Shown here: positions 42,805-51,502 of the stretch, one piece after another
How positions within the stretch are numbered: the first letter of the stretch is position 1
How the letters are laid out: each line of letters opens with the position of its first letter
DNA from: Nonomuraea sp. MG754425
GTDB taxonomy: Bacteria; Actinomycetota; Actinomycetes; Streptosporangiales; Streptosporangiaceae
Direction of reading: 5' to 3'
Length of the DNA: 64,000 nucleotides
Assembly: GCF_021699195.1 (NCBI RefSeq)
Contig: NZ_SSXE01000079.1
Location: 1 to 64,000, forward strand
Program-made: the position numbers and the translations under genes
The notes under the pieces: generated by a model
Database searches by the model: none
Told to the model about the DNA's origin: nothing
The model's input: the letters and a program-made list of their open reading frames with translations, nothing else

Positions 42805-45800
42805 TCAAGAGCCGGAATCATCGGCGGCGTGGGGCCCCCCGGCGCGCGGATCACCGATGCGGGCCCGCGCCTGCGCGGCGACGATGTCAGCCTGGGTCCG
42901 GCCGCGCGGAAGCCCCGTTTCGTCCTGGATGGACAGGGCCTGTCGCGCGCTGTCGAGAGCGGCTTCGTGATCGCCGCTGGCGAGCTGGATCGCGGCGATC
43001 GCGGTGCGGGCCCGGCCTTCGAGCAGCCGGTATCCGGCCTTCCTGGCCAGGGCGAGCGCGGCGCGTGCGGCGTCGTCCGCGGCCGGCAGGTCCCCGCACC
43101 GGTGGTGGACGTCGGCCAGGCCGATCAGCGTCTCGGTGTGGATGTAGCCGTGGCCGATGGAGCGAGCGATGTCCGCGGCCTGCCGGTAGTCGCCGATGGC
43201 GAGCCCCAGGTCGCCCAGCGCACTGCGGATACCCGCCCGGGTGAGCAGCGTGTCCGCCTGCACCTTGCGATCGCCGATCTCCCGCGCGGTGGTCAGCGCG
43301 GCCTGGGCGAGGCGGAGCGCGTCGTGGTGGCGTCCGGCGTCACGGTGCACCCCGGCGATCGCCCGGGTGGTGGCCGCCAGCCGGCCGCGCTCGCCGAGCG
43401 CGGCGAAGCGGTCACGTGCCTCGGTGAGGAAGCCCAGCGCCGTCTCCAGGTGACCGAGCCCCTGATGGGCCAGGCCGAGCTGGTCGAGGGTGAGCGCCTC
43501 GCCCGCCGCGGAGCCGGTCTGCCGATGCAACATGAGCGCTTCGGCGTAGTGGCCGATCGCGGCTTCCAGCCGGCCGCGCATCAGCTCGAGGTTGCCGAGG
43601 TTGCCGAGCCGAATGGCCTGGCCGGCGGCGCGCCGCGCGACGCGGTCGAGGGTCAGCGCCTGGGTGTAGCGTTCCGCGGCCCGATCGAGCTGCCCCTGCT
43701 CGGCGTACGCGGTGCCCAGGACGTTCAGGGCCGCGGACTCCCCGTCGGTCCAGTGCGCCTGTCCGGCGAGTCCCAGTGCGGACTCGCCCTCCTCGATCGC
43801 CTGGGCGTAGTCCCCGCGTGCCGCGTTGAGGGTCGCGAGGCCGAGCCGGGCGGCCGCCATCGCCTGCGGGCCGCCGCCGGCCTCCGCGGCTGCCAGAGTG
43901 GCCTGGGCGAGCGTGGCCCAGTCCACGAGTCGCATGCGGCGGTGCAGGTCACCGCGCAGCCCGTCCGCCAGGACGCAAGCCTGCCGGGCCAGGCCGTGGG
44001 CGACACCGTCGCGTACGAGGCTGATGACGTTGGCACGTTCGGCGTCCAGCCACGCCGAAGCCTGATCGGGATCGGTGAGCGTGGCCGACGCCTCGGTGTG
44101 GGCATCCAGCCGCGCCAGGTGCGGGAACAGCAGACTCGCGGCCGAGCCGACATGGTGCAGATAGTGATCGTACAGACGGCCGGCCGCCGCTCGCCGTCCG
44201 GCTTCGGGCTCTTCGGCGACCGCCGTCTCCGCGGCACAGGAACGGATCAGGTCGTGCATGCCGTAGCGGCCAGGGGTGTGCTCCTGGACGAGGTGAGCGG
44301 CGGCCAACCGCTCCAGCGCCCACTCCGCCGTCGCCGGTCCGGTGCCGGCGAGCGCGGCGGCCGTCGCCGGAGTGACGTCCGCGACCGACGTCAGGCCGAG
44401 TAGCCGGAACAGCCGCCGCGCGGCGCCGGGCAGCACGGCATAGGACAGGCCGAACGCGGCCCGCACCGCCACGTCGCCGGACCGCAACCGGCCCAGCCGG
44501 TCCTGGCGCAGGCGGGTCACGTACACGCCGATGCCGGTCTTCGGGCGTACCGCCAGATTCGCCGCGGCGATCCGCAAAGCCAGCGGAAGGTGGTTGCACA
44601 GGGTGGCGAGTTCGGCCGCCGCCTGCGGTTCCGCGCGCAGCCGGTCGTCGCCGAGGAACCGGCCCAGCAGCCCGTACGACTCCTCCGGCGTCAGCACGTC
44701 CAGGGCCAGCGGAACAGCACCGTCGAGGGCGAGCAACCCGTCGAGCCGGTCACGGCTGGTGACCAGCACGAGGCAGCCGGTGCCACCGGGCAGCAGCGGC
44801 CGCACCTGGTCGGGGTGGCGGGCGTTGTCCAGCAGCACCAGCGTATTCTGTCCGGCCAGCAAGCTGCGGTAGAGCGCGCCGGCCTCGTCCTGGTCGGAGG
44901 GCACCTGCGCGGGCGGCACCCCCAGCGCGCGCAGGAATCTCGCGAGTGCCTCGATCGGGGGCATCGGCGGGCCGTCCGCGTAGCCGCGCAGGTTCACGTA
45001 GAGCTGTCCGTCCGGGAAGCGATCGCGGACCGTGTGAGCCCAGTGGACCGCCAGCGCGGTCTTGCCGATCCCGGCGGTGCCCGCGATCGCGGAGATGGCC
45101 ACTGCCCCGGCCCGAGGATCGGCGTCGGCGGGCAGCAGCGCGTCGAGCCGCCGGAGATCGCCGCCGCGGCCGGTGAAGGCGGCGACGTCGGGGGGTAACT
45201 GGGCCGGCACCACCCGGGGCGTCTCACGCTCGGACGCCCCTGCCTTCTCCTGCCCTTCCGTCAGGATCGCCTGCTGCAGCAGGCGTAGCCGTGGGCTCGG
45301 TTCCAGCCCGAGCTCGGTGTGCAGGACGCGGCGTACCCGCTGGTAGACGTCCAGCGCCTCGGCCCGGCGGCCGCAGCGTTGCAGGGCCGTCATCAGCAGG
45401 GTCCACAGCCGTTCCCGCATCGGCTGTTCCTGCACCAGCCGGTGCAGTTCGTCCACCACATCGGTGTGCCGGCCCAGCGCCAGCAGGGCGTCGATGTGGT
45501 CCTCGACGACGCTGAGCCGCAGTTGTTCCAGATGGGTCACCCGCGGCTGGATCAACGGGTTGCGGGGCACATCAGCGAGTACGGGCTCACGGTCCGGCCA
45601 CAGGGCCAGCGCCTCGGCCAGCAGCGCCGCCCCGGTCTCCCGCCGCCCGCCGGCCAGCTCCCGGCGCCCGGACGTCAGCCGCCGTTCGAAGCGCATCGCG
45701 TCCACGGCGTCGTCATGAACGCGCAGCTCGTAGCCACGATCTCGGGTGATCAGGGCCTCGCCGACCAGCCGGCGCAACCGCCGCACGTAGACGGCGATCG

Positions 45801-45981
45801 TGTTCTTCGCCGTACGCGGCGGCCGGTCGCCCCACACCGCATCCGCGAGGGCGTCGGCGCTCACGCTCCGGCCCGCCTCGACCAACAGCACCGCCAGCAC
45901 GACGCGCTGCTGTTCGGCGGCCACCGATACCCACCCTTGCCCGGTGTGCACGCGTAACGGACCCAGTATCTGAAACCGCAT
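42805..45981 (-). CDS. AfsR/SARP-type regulator: OmpR-like HTH, BTAD, NB-ARC, TPR
   Basis: 1058 residues from ATG 45981. The winged helix (MRFQILGPLRVHTGQGWVSV, ADAVWGDRPPRTAKNTIAVY, VRRLRRLVGE) is followed by the bacterial transcriptional activation domain (DVVDELHRLVQEQPMRERLW, EALDVYQRVRRVLHTELGLE). The STAND ATPase has Walker A IAGTAGIGKTALAVHWAH (near 300) and Walker B NTLVLLDNARHPDQ. Tetratricopeptide repeats fill the C-terminal third (AIGHYAEALMLHRQTGSAAG and similar). This matches AfsR-like global or pathway activators of antibiotic production. No biosynthetic cluster is in the window. It is divergent from a small secreted protein. Confidence 0.93.
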   Translation of the reverse strand: MRFQILGPLRVHTGQGWVSVAAEQQRVVLAVLLVEAGRSVSADALADAVWGDRPPRTAKNTIAVYVRRLRRLVGEALITRDRGYELRVHDDAVDAMRFERRLTSGRRELAGGRRETGAALLAEALALWPDREPVLADVPRNPLIQPRVTHLEQLRLSVVEDHIDALLALGRHTDVVDELHRLVQEQPMRERLWTLLMTALQRCGRRAEALDVYQRVRRVLHTELGLEPSPRLRLLQQAILTEGQEKAGASERETPRVVPAQLPPDVAAFTGRGGDLRRLDALLPADADPRAGAVAISAIAGTAGIGKTALAVHWAHTVRDRFPDGQLYVNLRGYADGPPMPPIEALARFLRALGVPPAQVPSDQDEAGALYRSLLAGQNTLVLLDNARHPDQVRPLLPGGTGCLVLVTSRDRLDGLLALDGAVPLALDVLTPEESYGLLGRFLGDDRLRAEPQAAAELATLCNHLPLALRIAAANLAVRPKTGIGVYVTRLRQDRLGRLRSGDVAVRAAFGLSYAVLPGAARRLFRLLGLTSVADVTPATAAALAGTGPATAEWALERLAAAHLVQEHTPGRYGMHDLIRSCAAETAVAEEPEAGRRAAAGRLYDHYLHHVGSAASLLFPHLARLDAHTEASATLTDPDQASAWLDAERANVISLVRDGVAHGLARQACVLADGLRGDLHRRMRLVDWATLAQATLAAAEAGGGPQAMAAARLGLATLNAARGDYAQAIEEGESALGLAGQAHWTDGESAALNVLGTAYAEQGQLDRAAERYTQALTLDRVARRAAGQAIRLGNLGNLELMRGRLEAAIGHYAEALMLHRQTGSAAGEALTLDQLGLAHQGLGHLETALGFLTEARDRFAALGERGRLAATTRAIAGVHRDAGRHHDALRLAQAALTTAREIGDRKVQADTLLTRAGIRSALGDLGLAIGDYRQAADIARSIGHGYIHTETLIGLADVHHRCGDLPAADDAARAALALARKAGYRLLEGRARTAIAAIQLASGDHEAALDSARQALSIQDETGLPRGRTQADIVAAQARARIGDPRAGGPHAADDSGS

Positions 45982-46186
45982 CTCCCACCCACGCCTTTGC
46001 CACGACGCTCCGCCATGACCCACTTCGTTCCACGACGGCGCCTGGATGACGGGCGGAGCCGGGAGACGTCATCGCCGGCTCATCGCCCGGTCAGCCCTCC
46101 GGACTACCGTCTCCGACGAGATCTCCCCACCAGTTCCGGGCGCCCGGAACAAGGATCGACGCACCGCCCGAAAGGAGCAGCCTGCC

Positions 46187-46726
46187 ATGCGCACATCAAC
46201 CGAACACCGCACATCCGACGCTCCCACGCGCCCGCGCCGGCGAACCGCGGCAATCGCCCGCCGTACCTGCCTCACCTTGGGGCTGGCCGCCGCTTTGACC
46301 GCCGGAGTCACCGCACCCGCCGCGGCCGACTGCCCTTCCCCGTCGTACGTCGGCATGTGGAAGAGCAATGACAGCGGCGGTCTCAAGCACGGCCCCGGGA
46401 ATTCGCTCACGACCCTCGCGCCGGGGGGCGAGATCTTCATCGATCCGTTCGATCTCGTCACCGACTTCGCCAACATCGCCCTCGGCGGCGACGTGAAGCC
46501 GGGTACGGGTGCGGTGTACAAACTCACCGACGTCTCGACCACGACCTGGACGACCAAGGCAGCGCGCTCGAACGGCGTCATCCATCACGAGGACGAGATC
46601 AGGTTGTTCGGGACGAGCATCCTCGGTGGCGGGCTCGACGTGAGCGTCACCGTGGAATTCACCGACGAATGCAGCAACACTCCGCGGTCGGTCTATCTGG
46701 GCAGGCTGAAGGTCACGAACCAGTAG
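46187..46726 (+). CDS. small secreted protein of unknown function
   Basis: 179 residues. A long basic leader (TRPRRRTAAIARRTCLTLGL) and hydrophobic core end at AAAD, leaving about 130 mature residues. These begin CPSPSYVGMWKSNDSGG and end VYLGRLKVTNQ. Two mature cysteines (near the start and in FTDECSNT) could form a disulfide. The body looks all-beta. I do not recognise a family. ATG 46187 follows AAAGGAG. It diverges from the SARP gene (205-bp spacer), which may activate it. Confidence 0.8.
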   Translation: MRTSTEHRTSDAPTRPRRRTAAIARRTCLTLGLAAALTAGVTAPAAADCPSPSYVGMWKSNDSGGLKHGPGNSLTTLAPGGEIFIDPFDLVTDFANIALGGDVKPGTGAVYKLTDVSTTTWTTKAARSNGVIHHEDEIRLFGTSILGGGLDVSVTVEFTDECSNTPRSVYLGRLKVTNQ

Positions 46727-46819
46727 GCACTCCGGCCGGAGGCCGGCCGGGCCGTCCTGGCTCAGCCGGCCTCCCGCCTGTGCGGGACTTCGAGCCGGCC
46801 ACGCCCCGAACCAGGGCAC

Positions 46820-46855
46820 TCAGCACCGTGACGGCCAGTTGACCACGTCGAGCAT
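46820..46855 (-). CDS. possible 11-codon small ORF or leader in a 375-bp gap
   Basis: ATG 46855 is preceded by AAGGAG at good spacing and encodes MLDVVNWPSRC then TGA. About 80 bases upstream TATGAT could be a -10 box. It may be a true leader peptide or the head of a gene lost by deletion. The rest of 46727-47101 holds only GC-rich palindromes (for example CTCCGGCCGGAG), possibly the terminator of the secreted-protein gene. Confidence 0.25.
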   Translation of the reverse strand: MLDVVNWPSRC

Positions 46856-47101
46856 GCGGGTCTCCTTCACCGGAGGTCGGGTGCGGGGTTGTTCCCGATG
46901 ATTCCTCACGCACGAGCGCGCCATCATACGAACGTGCGGAAAACGCCGCAGAGCGGCCGGCCGAAGCGATGGACGCCCTGGCGGGCGGTTCTCCGGGCGT
47001 ACCCGGTACGCCGGCTCCGCGTCGGCGTCCGGACCTGGCATGAGACCGGCCGCGCCGAGCCGGCGCCCGTCCTCGATGGTCGGCGTTGCCAGGGTCGGAC
47101 C

Positions 47102-48014
47102 TCACAGACCCGCGAGCATGCCTCCGTCGATCAGCACCGACGTGCCGGTGAGGAAGCTCATGTCGGAGGAGGCCAGCGCGAGTGCCGCCGTGGCCATCTC
47201 CGTAGGCTGGGCCATCCGCTTGAGGCCGTCGATACCGGCCTGCGGGCCGGCCTTCAACGCCTCCCACTCCTCGTCGTTCGCATCCGGAGCCAGCACGGGA
47301 CGCCAGGCGTCCACCATGGGCGTGTTGGTGGTGCCGGGGGAAAGGGCCACGACCCGGATGTTCCACGGCGCCGCGCCGTATTCAATGGCGGCCGCCCGGA
47401 CCAGGCCGGTCACTCCGCCCTTGCTGGCGGCGTAGGCGCCGATCATCGGCCGGGTGGCGAACTCGTTGGCCGATCCGGTGACCAGGATGACGCCGCCGCC
47501 GGAGTCCCGGATATAGGGGGCCTCATGCTTGATGCAGAGGAATACGCCCCTGGTGTTGGTGGCCTGCGTGTCGTCCCAATCCTCGACGTCCATGTCGTGC
47601 AGCGGCTTCAGGTGCTGCACGCCCGCATTGTTCATGGCCACATGCAGACCGCCGTACTTCTGCGCGACCCGGTCCACGAACGTCTTGACCTGCCTGGCGT
47701 CGCGTACGTCCGCCTTGATGTAGGTCGCTTCGCCCCCGGCCTGCCTGATCTCACGCTCGACCTGGCGACCCAGTTGCTCCCGCCGCCCGCAGAAGCCCAC
47801 CTTCGCGCCTTCGCGGGCGAACGCGACGGCTGAGGCTCTGCCGATGCCCGATGTCGCGCCCGTGATCAGCACGACCTTGCCTTCATAACGTCTCGCGACC
47901 GCCGCAGCGGACGGTGTCGCGTTCGCCGGCGCGGCGGTGACCGCGATCCCCGCCGCGCTCGCGAGTGCTCCTGCCAGTACCGACCGCCGCCCCAGGGGGG
48001 GAAGAACTATTCAT
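47102..48014 (-). CDS. SDR oxidoreductase with Tat-like leader, frameshifted at a 7-base C/G run
   Basis: The core is a complete classical short-chain dehydrogenase: KVVLITGATSGIGRASAVAF, MNNAGV, catalytic Ser in VTGSANEF, YAASK and the closing DMSFLTGTSVLIDGGM. Upstream in the same frame is LGRRSVLAGALASAAGIAVT and AAPANA, a twin-arginine leader, but no start codon. An ATG at 48014 with AGGGAG lies in another frame. Removing one base from the G7 run (47995-48001) joins them into MNSSSPLGRRSVLAG. So either the base count is wrong or the gene is truly broken; a GTG at 47872 would give only a leaderless 256-residue SDR. An exported SDR would be unusual. Confidence 0.75.
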
Positions 48015-48037
48015 GATCTCCCTAAATGCGAGTTATG

Positions 48038-48066
48038 GCTCGTATTGCGGTCCATAGATTACGAGC
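48038..48066. promoter_or_regulatory. inverted repeat upstream of the SDR
   Basis: GCTCGTA (48038-48044) and TACGAGC (48060-48066) are perfect arms around 15 bases in an A+T-richer patch 24 bp before the SDR start. It is a plausible operator for an unlinked regulator. Confidence 0.4.
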
Positions 48067-48119
48067 TTTTATTCGCGTTCGTCAACCGGCAGGAGCCGAC
48101 CGGTTCTCAGGATGCAGGC

Positions 48120-48290
48120 GCCTCAGGATCTGCCGCTCCCTGGCCAGGATGCTGGTGCTGTTCGCACAGAGCGACGCCAAGGCCGGCCACCGTGTCCCTG
48201 GTCACCCGGTGCACCGGCATCGAGGCGATCGACAGGTAGCGCAGCAGTTCCTCGGTGGCACGCGCCGCAACGGTCCTGAGGCGCGTGGAT
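48120..48290 (-). pseudogene. cytochrome P450 fragment
   Basis: One short stretch, RATEELLRYLSIASMPVHRV followed by TRDTV, matches the K-helix ExxR region of bacterial P450s (EELLRYLS). Nothing recognisable as the I-helix or the heme cysteine loop is present on either side. It sits between an apparently broken SDR and a broken LLM gene, and is a small relic of a deleted gene. Confidence 0.5.
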
Positions 48291-48381
48291 GTCGTGCCTC
48301 GGGCAGGCCGTCCACGATCTCCCGCGCCGCGGACGGCGGGGTGATGGCGTCGCGGGTACCGGCCGCGACAAGGTCGCGAGG

Positions 48382-48992
48382 TCAGGAGCGGCCCAGGGCG
48401 AACCGCTCGGCGAAGGCGGACATCTGCTCCCTGCGCCCCTCCGGTTCCATCGTGGTCGGGTTGAGGACCAGGCGTGTCACACCCGCCGCGGCCAGTTCCT
48501 CGACCTGCTCGGCCGACATGGCCAGCGACCCCCACCGCGTGTACTCCAGCGTCGCGGCGTCGCGCCCGGCCTCGGCGGCGACGGACCGGACCAGCTCCCA
48601 CTGGCTCTGGCGTTCCTCGTCGGTGAGCGCGCCGCCGGGGAAGTAGCCGTCGCCGCGCAGCCCCGCGCGGCGGGCGGCGGCCCGGCTCGACCCGCCGACG
48701 TGGATCGGCAGGTGCGTGACCCCGTACGGCTTCGGGTAGCTGGTCACGCTCTCGAAGCCGAAGAACTCGCCGTCGAAGCCGACTCCCTTCTCATCGCCCT
48801 CCCACAGCAGCCGCAGCACGTCGATGGCCTCGTCGGTACGGCGTCCGCCCCGTACCTGGCACCGGGATACAGCACGATGTGCTCGGGCAGGTAGAGCCCT
48901 TCGAAGCCGCACGCCTCGGCGTGCTGGGCGTGGGCCACGAGCCGGTCGGGGTCGAGGCCGTCGGCCGGGGAGAAGCAGAGCGCGAATTTCAT
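48382..48992 (-). pseudogene. LLM-class F420-dependent oxidoreductase, internally deleted
   Basis: ATG 48992 starts a good luciferase-like N-terminus (MKFALCFSPADGLDPDRLVA, EACGFEGLYLPEHIVLYPGA). After RYGADAVP the frame is lost. Homology resumes in another frame with RRTDEAIDVLRLLWEGDEKG, PKPYGVTHLPIHVGGSSRAA and a normal C-terminus. About 100-110 residues, including the cofactor-binding strands between, are missing. At the join (48834-48846) a 13-base stretch can be read as part of either side (ADAVP or GRRT), as expected for a deletion at a short direct repeat. Confidence 0.75.
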
Positions 48993-49129
48993 GGTCGTCC
49001 TCGTCGCACGATGGTTTTCGATCAAGCTAGAACATTGCCACCGGCGTCAAGGCCAACCCGGCTTCGACTCTCGGGCCGCGCACGTCGGAGGGTCTTGACG
49101 GCGCCGGAGTGTCGATGTCACCCTGAAGC

Positions 49130-49147
49130 CAGTCGATCGATCGATTG
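49130..49147. promoter_or_regulatory. TetR operator upstream of the acyl-CoA operon
   Basis: CAGTCGATCGATCGATTG is an 18-bp dyad with one mismatch, nine bases before the TetR GTG. A TTGACG box (49095-49100) lies upstream, so the dyad covers the transcription start region. This suits autorepression of the whole operon. Confidence 0.65.
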
Positions 49148-49155
49148 GGAACGAT

Positions 49156-49815
49156 GTGTCCAACCTCGACCGGGTCCAGCAGGCCGCCGTGCGGTTGTTC
49201 GCGGAGCGCGGGTACGCCGCGACGGGAATCCGCGAGATCGGCCGCGCCGTGGGGCTGAACTCCGGGACGCTCTACCACTACGCGTCGAACAAGGAGGAAC
49301 TGCTGGTCGGCATCATGCAGGCCGGCATGGGCGAGCTGCTGCGGGCGGCCCGCGAGGCGGTCGGCCACAGCTCCGACCCGGTCGTCCAGTTGGGCCGCCT
49401 GGTGCTGGCCCACGTGACGATGGAAGCGGTCAATCCCCTCACCTCCCGGGTCAACGACCGCGAGGTCCACTCCCTGACCGAGCCGAACCACGCCATCGTG
49501 GTCGGGCTGCGGGACGACTACGAAGCCGTGTTCCAGCAGGTGCTGGAACACGGCGCGCGGCAGGGCGACTTCCGGATCACCGACGTCGCCATGACCCGCC
49601 TGGCCCTGATCGCGATGTGCAACGGGGTGGCCCACTGGTTCCGCCCCGACGGTCGGCTGCCGGTCGCCCGGGTGCAGGACTCCTACCTGGAACTGACCTG
49701 CAACCTGGTCGGCTCGCGTCCGGTGCGGCGCGCCGAGTGCGGGCCCGAGGTGTCCATCACCTCGCTGAGGTCCGAACCCCGGATCGACGCCGGCCGGGAG
49801 CAGACGTCCGCCTGA
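49156..49815 (+). CDS. TetR family regulator of the acyl-CoA operon
   Basis: 219 residues. The helix-turn-helix reads AAVRLFAERGYAATGIREIG then RAVGLNSGTLYHYASNKEEL. The ligand domain is of the TetR_C_33/KstR2-like type (VLAHVTMEAVNPLTSRVNDR). GTG 49156 follows the dyad at 49130-49147. It is the first gene of a four-gene operon for CoA-thioester chemistry, so an acyl-CoA is the likely inducer. Confidence 0.9.
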   Translation: MSNLDRVQQAAVRLFAERGYAATGIREIGRAVGLNSGTLYHYASNKEELLVGIMQAGMGELLRAAREAVGHSSDPVVQLGRLVLAHVTMEAVNPLTSRVNDREVHSLTEPNHAIVVGLRDDYEAVFQQVLEHGARQGDFRITDVAMTRLALIAMCNGVAHWFRPDGRLPVARVQDSYLELTCNLVGSRPVRRAECGPEVSITSLRSEPRIDAGREQTSA

Positions 49816-49886
49816 GCGCGGACGCACCCGCGACCGCGCCGGCGGCCGGCGGGCGAGCGCTGTCTACCTGCGGAGGTGGCACCACG

Positions 49887-51488
49887 ATGGACACCAGGCC
49901 CACGCCGCGCGTCGTCGTCGGCAAGGACGCGGCGGACGCCGCCCCGGCGGATCGTTCGATCCCCGACCTGCTGCGCGACGCCGCGGCACGGTACGGCGCA
50001 GCGGAGTTCCTGCGCTTTCCCGGCACGTCGCTCAGCTTCCAGGAGGCCGACGCCCGCAGCGAGCGCCTCGCCCGGGTGCTGGCCGCCCGCGGCGTCGAAC
50101 CCGGAGACCGGGTCGCCGTCATGATGGGCAACACGCCCGGGTGGCCGCTGAGCTGGTTCGCGATCCTGAAGGCCGGGGCCGTCGCCGTGCCGGTCAATCC
50201 GCGGTTACGCGCCCACGATCTCGGGTTCGTGCTGCGTGACTCCGGCGCCCGGTCGGTGCTCGCCGACGACGAGCACACCGGCATCGTCAGGGCGGTGGCG
50301 TCCGGGCTCGATCCGGCCCCGCTGGTCCGCACGCTCGCGGACCTCGACGCCGAGGCCCGCCGCTCGCCCGCGCCCCCGCTGGAGGTGCGCACGCGCTCCG
50401 ACGACGTCGCCAACTTCCAGTACACCTCCGGGACGACCGGCTTCCCGAAGGCCTGCGTGCTCACCCACGACTACTGGGTGCGGACCGCGTGGCTGGTCGC
50501 CCGCGAGGCGGAGGTCCGCACCGACGACGTGGTCCTGATGGCCCAGCCGTTCTCGTACATGGACGACCAGTGGACGGCGGTGATGTGCCTGATCGCCGGG
50601 ATCCCGCTCGTCGTGCTGCCCCGCTTCTCGGCGTCGGGGTTCTGGCCCGCGGTCCGCGAGCACCGCGCCACGCTCACGTACGTGCTGGGCACGATGCCGC
50701 TGCTCATGCACAAGCAGCCGCCCGACCTCTCCGACGCGGTCAACGACATGCGACTGGTGCTCTGCTCCGGCATCGCGCCGCACCTGCACCGGGCCTTCGA
50801 GGAGCGCTGGGGCGTGCCCTGGCGCGAGATCTACGGCTCCACGGAGAGCGGCCTCGACCTCGTCGCCGCCCCTGGCGCGGACGACACCGTCGGCACCGGC
50901 GCCATGGGGTATCCGCCGCCGGGGAAGGAGGTCCGCGTCGCCGGTCCCGACGGCGGCACCGTGCCCGACGGGGAGGTGGGCGAGATCGTCGTCCGGGGCC
51001 GCCCCATGATGACCGGCTACTGGAACCACCCCGAGGCCACGGCCGAGGCGCTCGCGGACGGCTGGTACCACACCGGCGACCTCGGCTACCGCGACCCGCG
51101 GGGAAGCATCCACCACGCCGGGCGGCTGAAGGACATCGTCCGCCGCGGCGGCGAGAACATCTCCTGCGCCGAGGTGGAGAGCGTGCTCGCCCGGCACCCG
51201 GCGGTGGTGGCGGCGGCGCTCGTCCCGATCCCCGACGAGCTGTTCGGCGAGTTGCCGAAGGCGTTCGTGCAGTTGCGCGCCGGCCACCCGGCGGACACGG
51301 CGACCGCGCGCGACCTGCTCGACCACGCGCGGGAGCGCCTCGCGCCGTTCAAGATCCCCGCCTTCGTCGAGTTCGTGGACGGCTTCGTGATGACGCCCTC
51401 GGAACGGATCCGGAAGCGGGCCCTGCTCGAACCCGCCCGCGACCAGCGGAGCGGCTGCTTCGACGCCGCCACCGACTCCTGGAAGTGA
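49887..51488 (+). CDS. AMP-forming acyl-CoA synthetase
   Basis: 533 residues of the ANL superfamily. The phosphate loop is YTSGTTGFPKACVLTH (near 178-193). The A5 motif is YGSTESG (near 316). It has WYHTGDLGYRDPRG and the hinge GRLKDIVRRGGENISCAEVE, but the usual A10 PKTxxGKxxK lysine region reads VMTPSERIRKRALL. It activates a carboxylic acid to acyl-AMP and then acyl-CoA. ATG 49887 follows GGAGG. It sits 71 bp after TetR and feeds the hydratase downstream; the chain length or aromatic nature of the acid is unknown. Confidence 0.92.
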   Translation: MDTRPTPRVVVGKDAADAAPADRSIPDLLRDAAARYGAAEFLRFPGTSLSFQEADARSERLARVLAARGVEPGDRVAVMMGNTPGWPLSWFAILKAGAVAVPVNPRLRAHDLGFVLRDSGARSVLADDEHTGIVRAVASGLDPAPLVRTLADLDAEARRSPAPPLEVRTRSDDVANFQYTSGTTGFPKACVLTHDYWVRTAWLVAREAEVRTDDVVLMAQPFSYMDDQWTAVMCLIAGIPLVVLPRFSASGFWPAVREHRATLTYVLGTMPLLMHKQPPDLSDAVNDMRLVLCSGIAPHLHRAFEERWGVPWREIYGSTESGLDLVAAPGADDTVGTGAMGYPPPGKEVRVAGPDGGTVPDGEVGEIVVRGRPMMTGYWNHPEATAEALADGWYHTGDLGYRDPRGSIHHAGRLKDIVRRGGENISCAEVESVLARHPAVVAAALVPIPDELFGELPKAFVQLRAGHPADTATARDLLDHARERLAPFKIPAFVEFVDGFVMTPSERIRKRALLEPARDQRSGCFDAATDSWK

Positions 51489-51502
51489 ACGAGAGGACCC
51501 CC

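Noticed and set aside
46820..46855. MLDVVNWPSRC as a RiPP precursor
   Set aside because: No maturation enzyme or exporter is adjacent and there is no leader/core structure. It is kept only as a low-confidence small ORF.
42805..49000. A secondary-metabolite cluster led by the SARP-type regulator
   Set aside because: No PKS, NRPS, terpene, RiPP or tailoring set is linked. The nearby P450 and LLM sequences are dead fragments.
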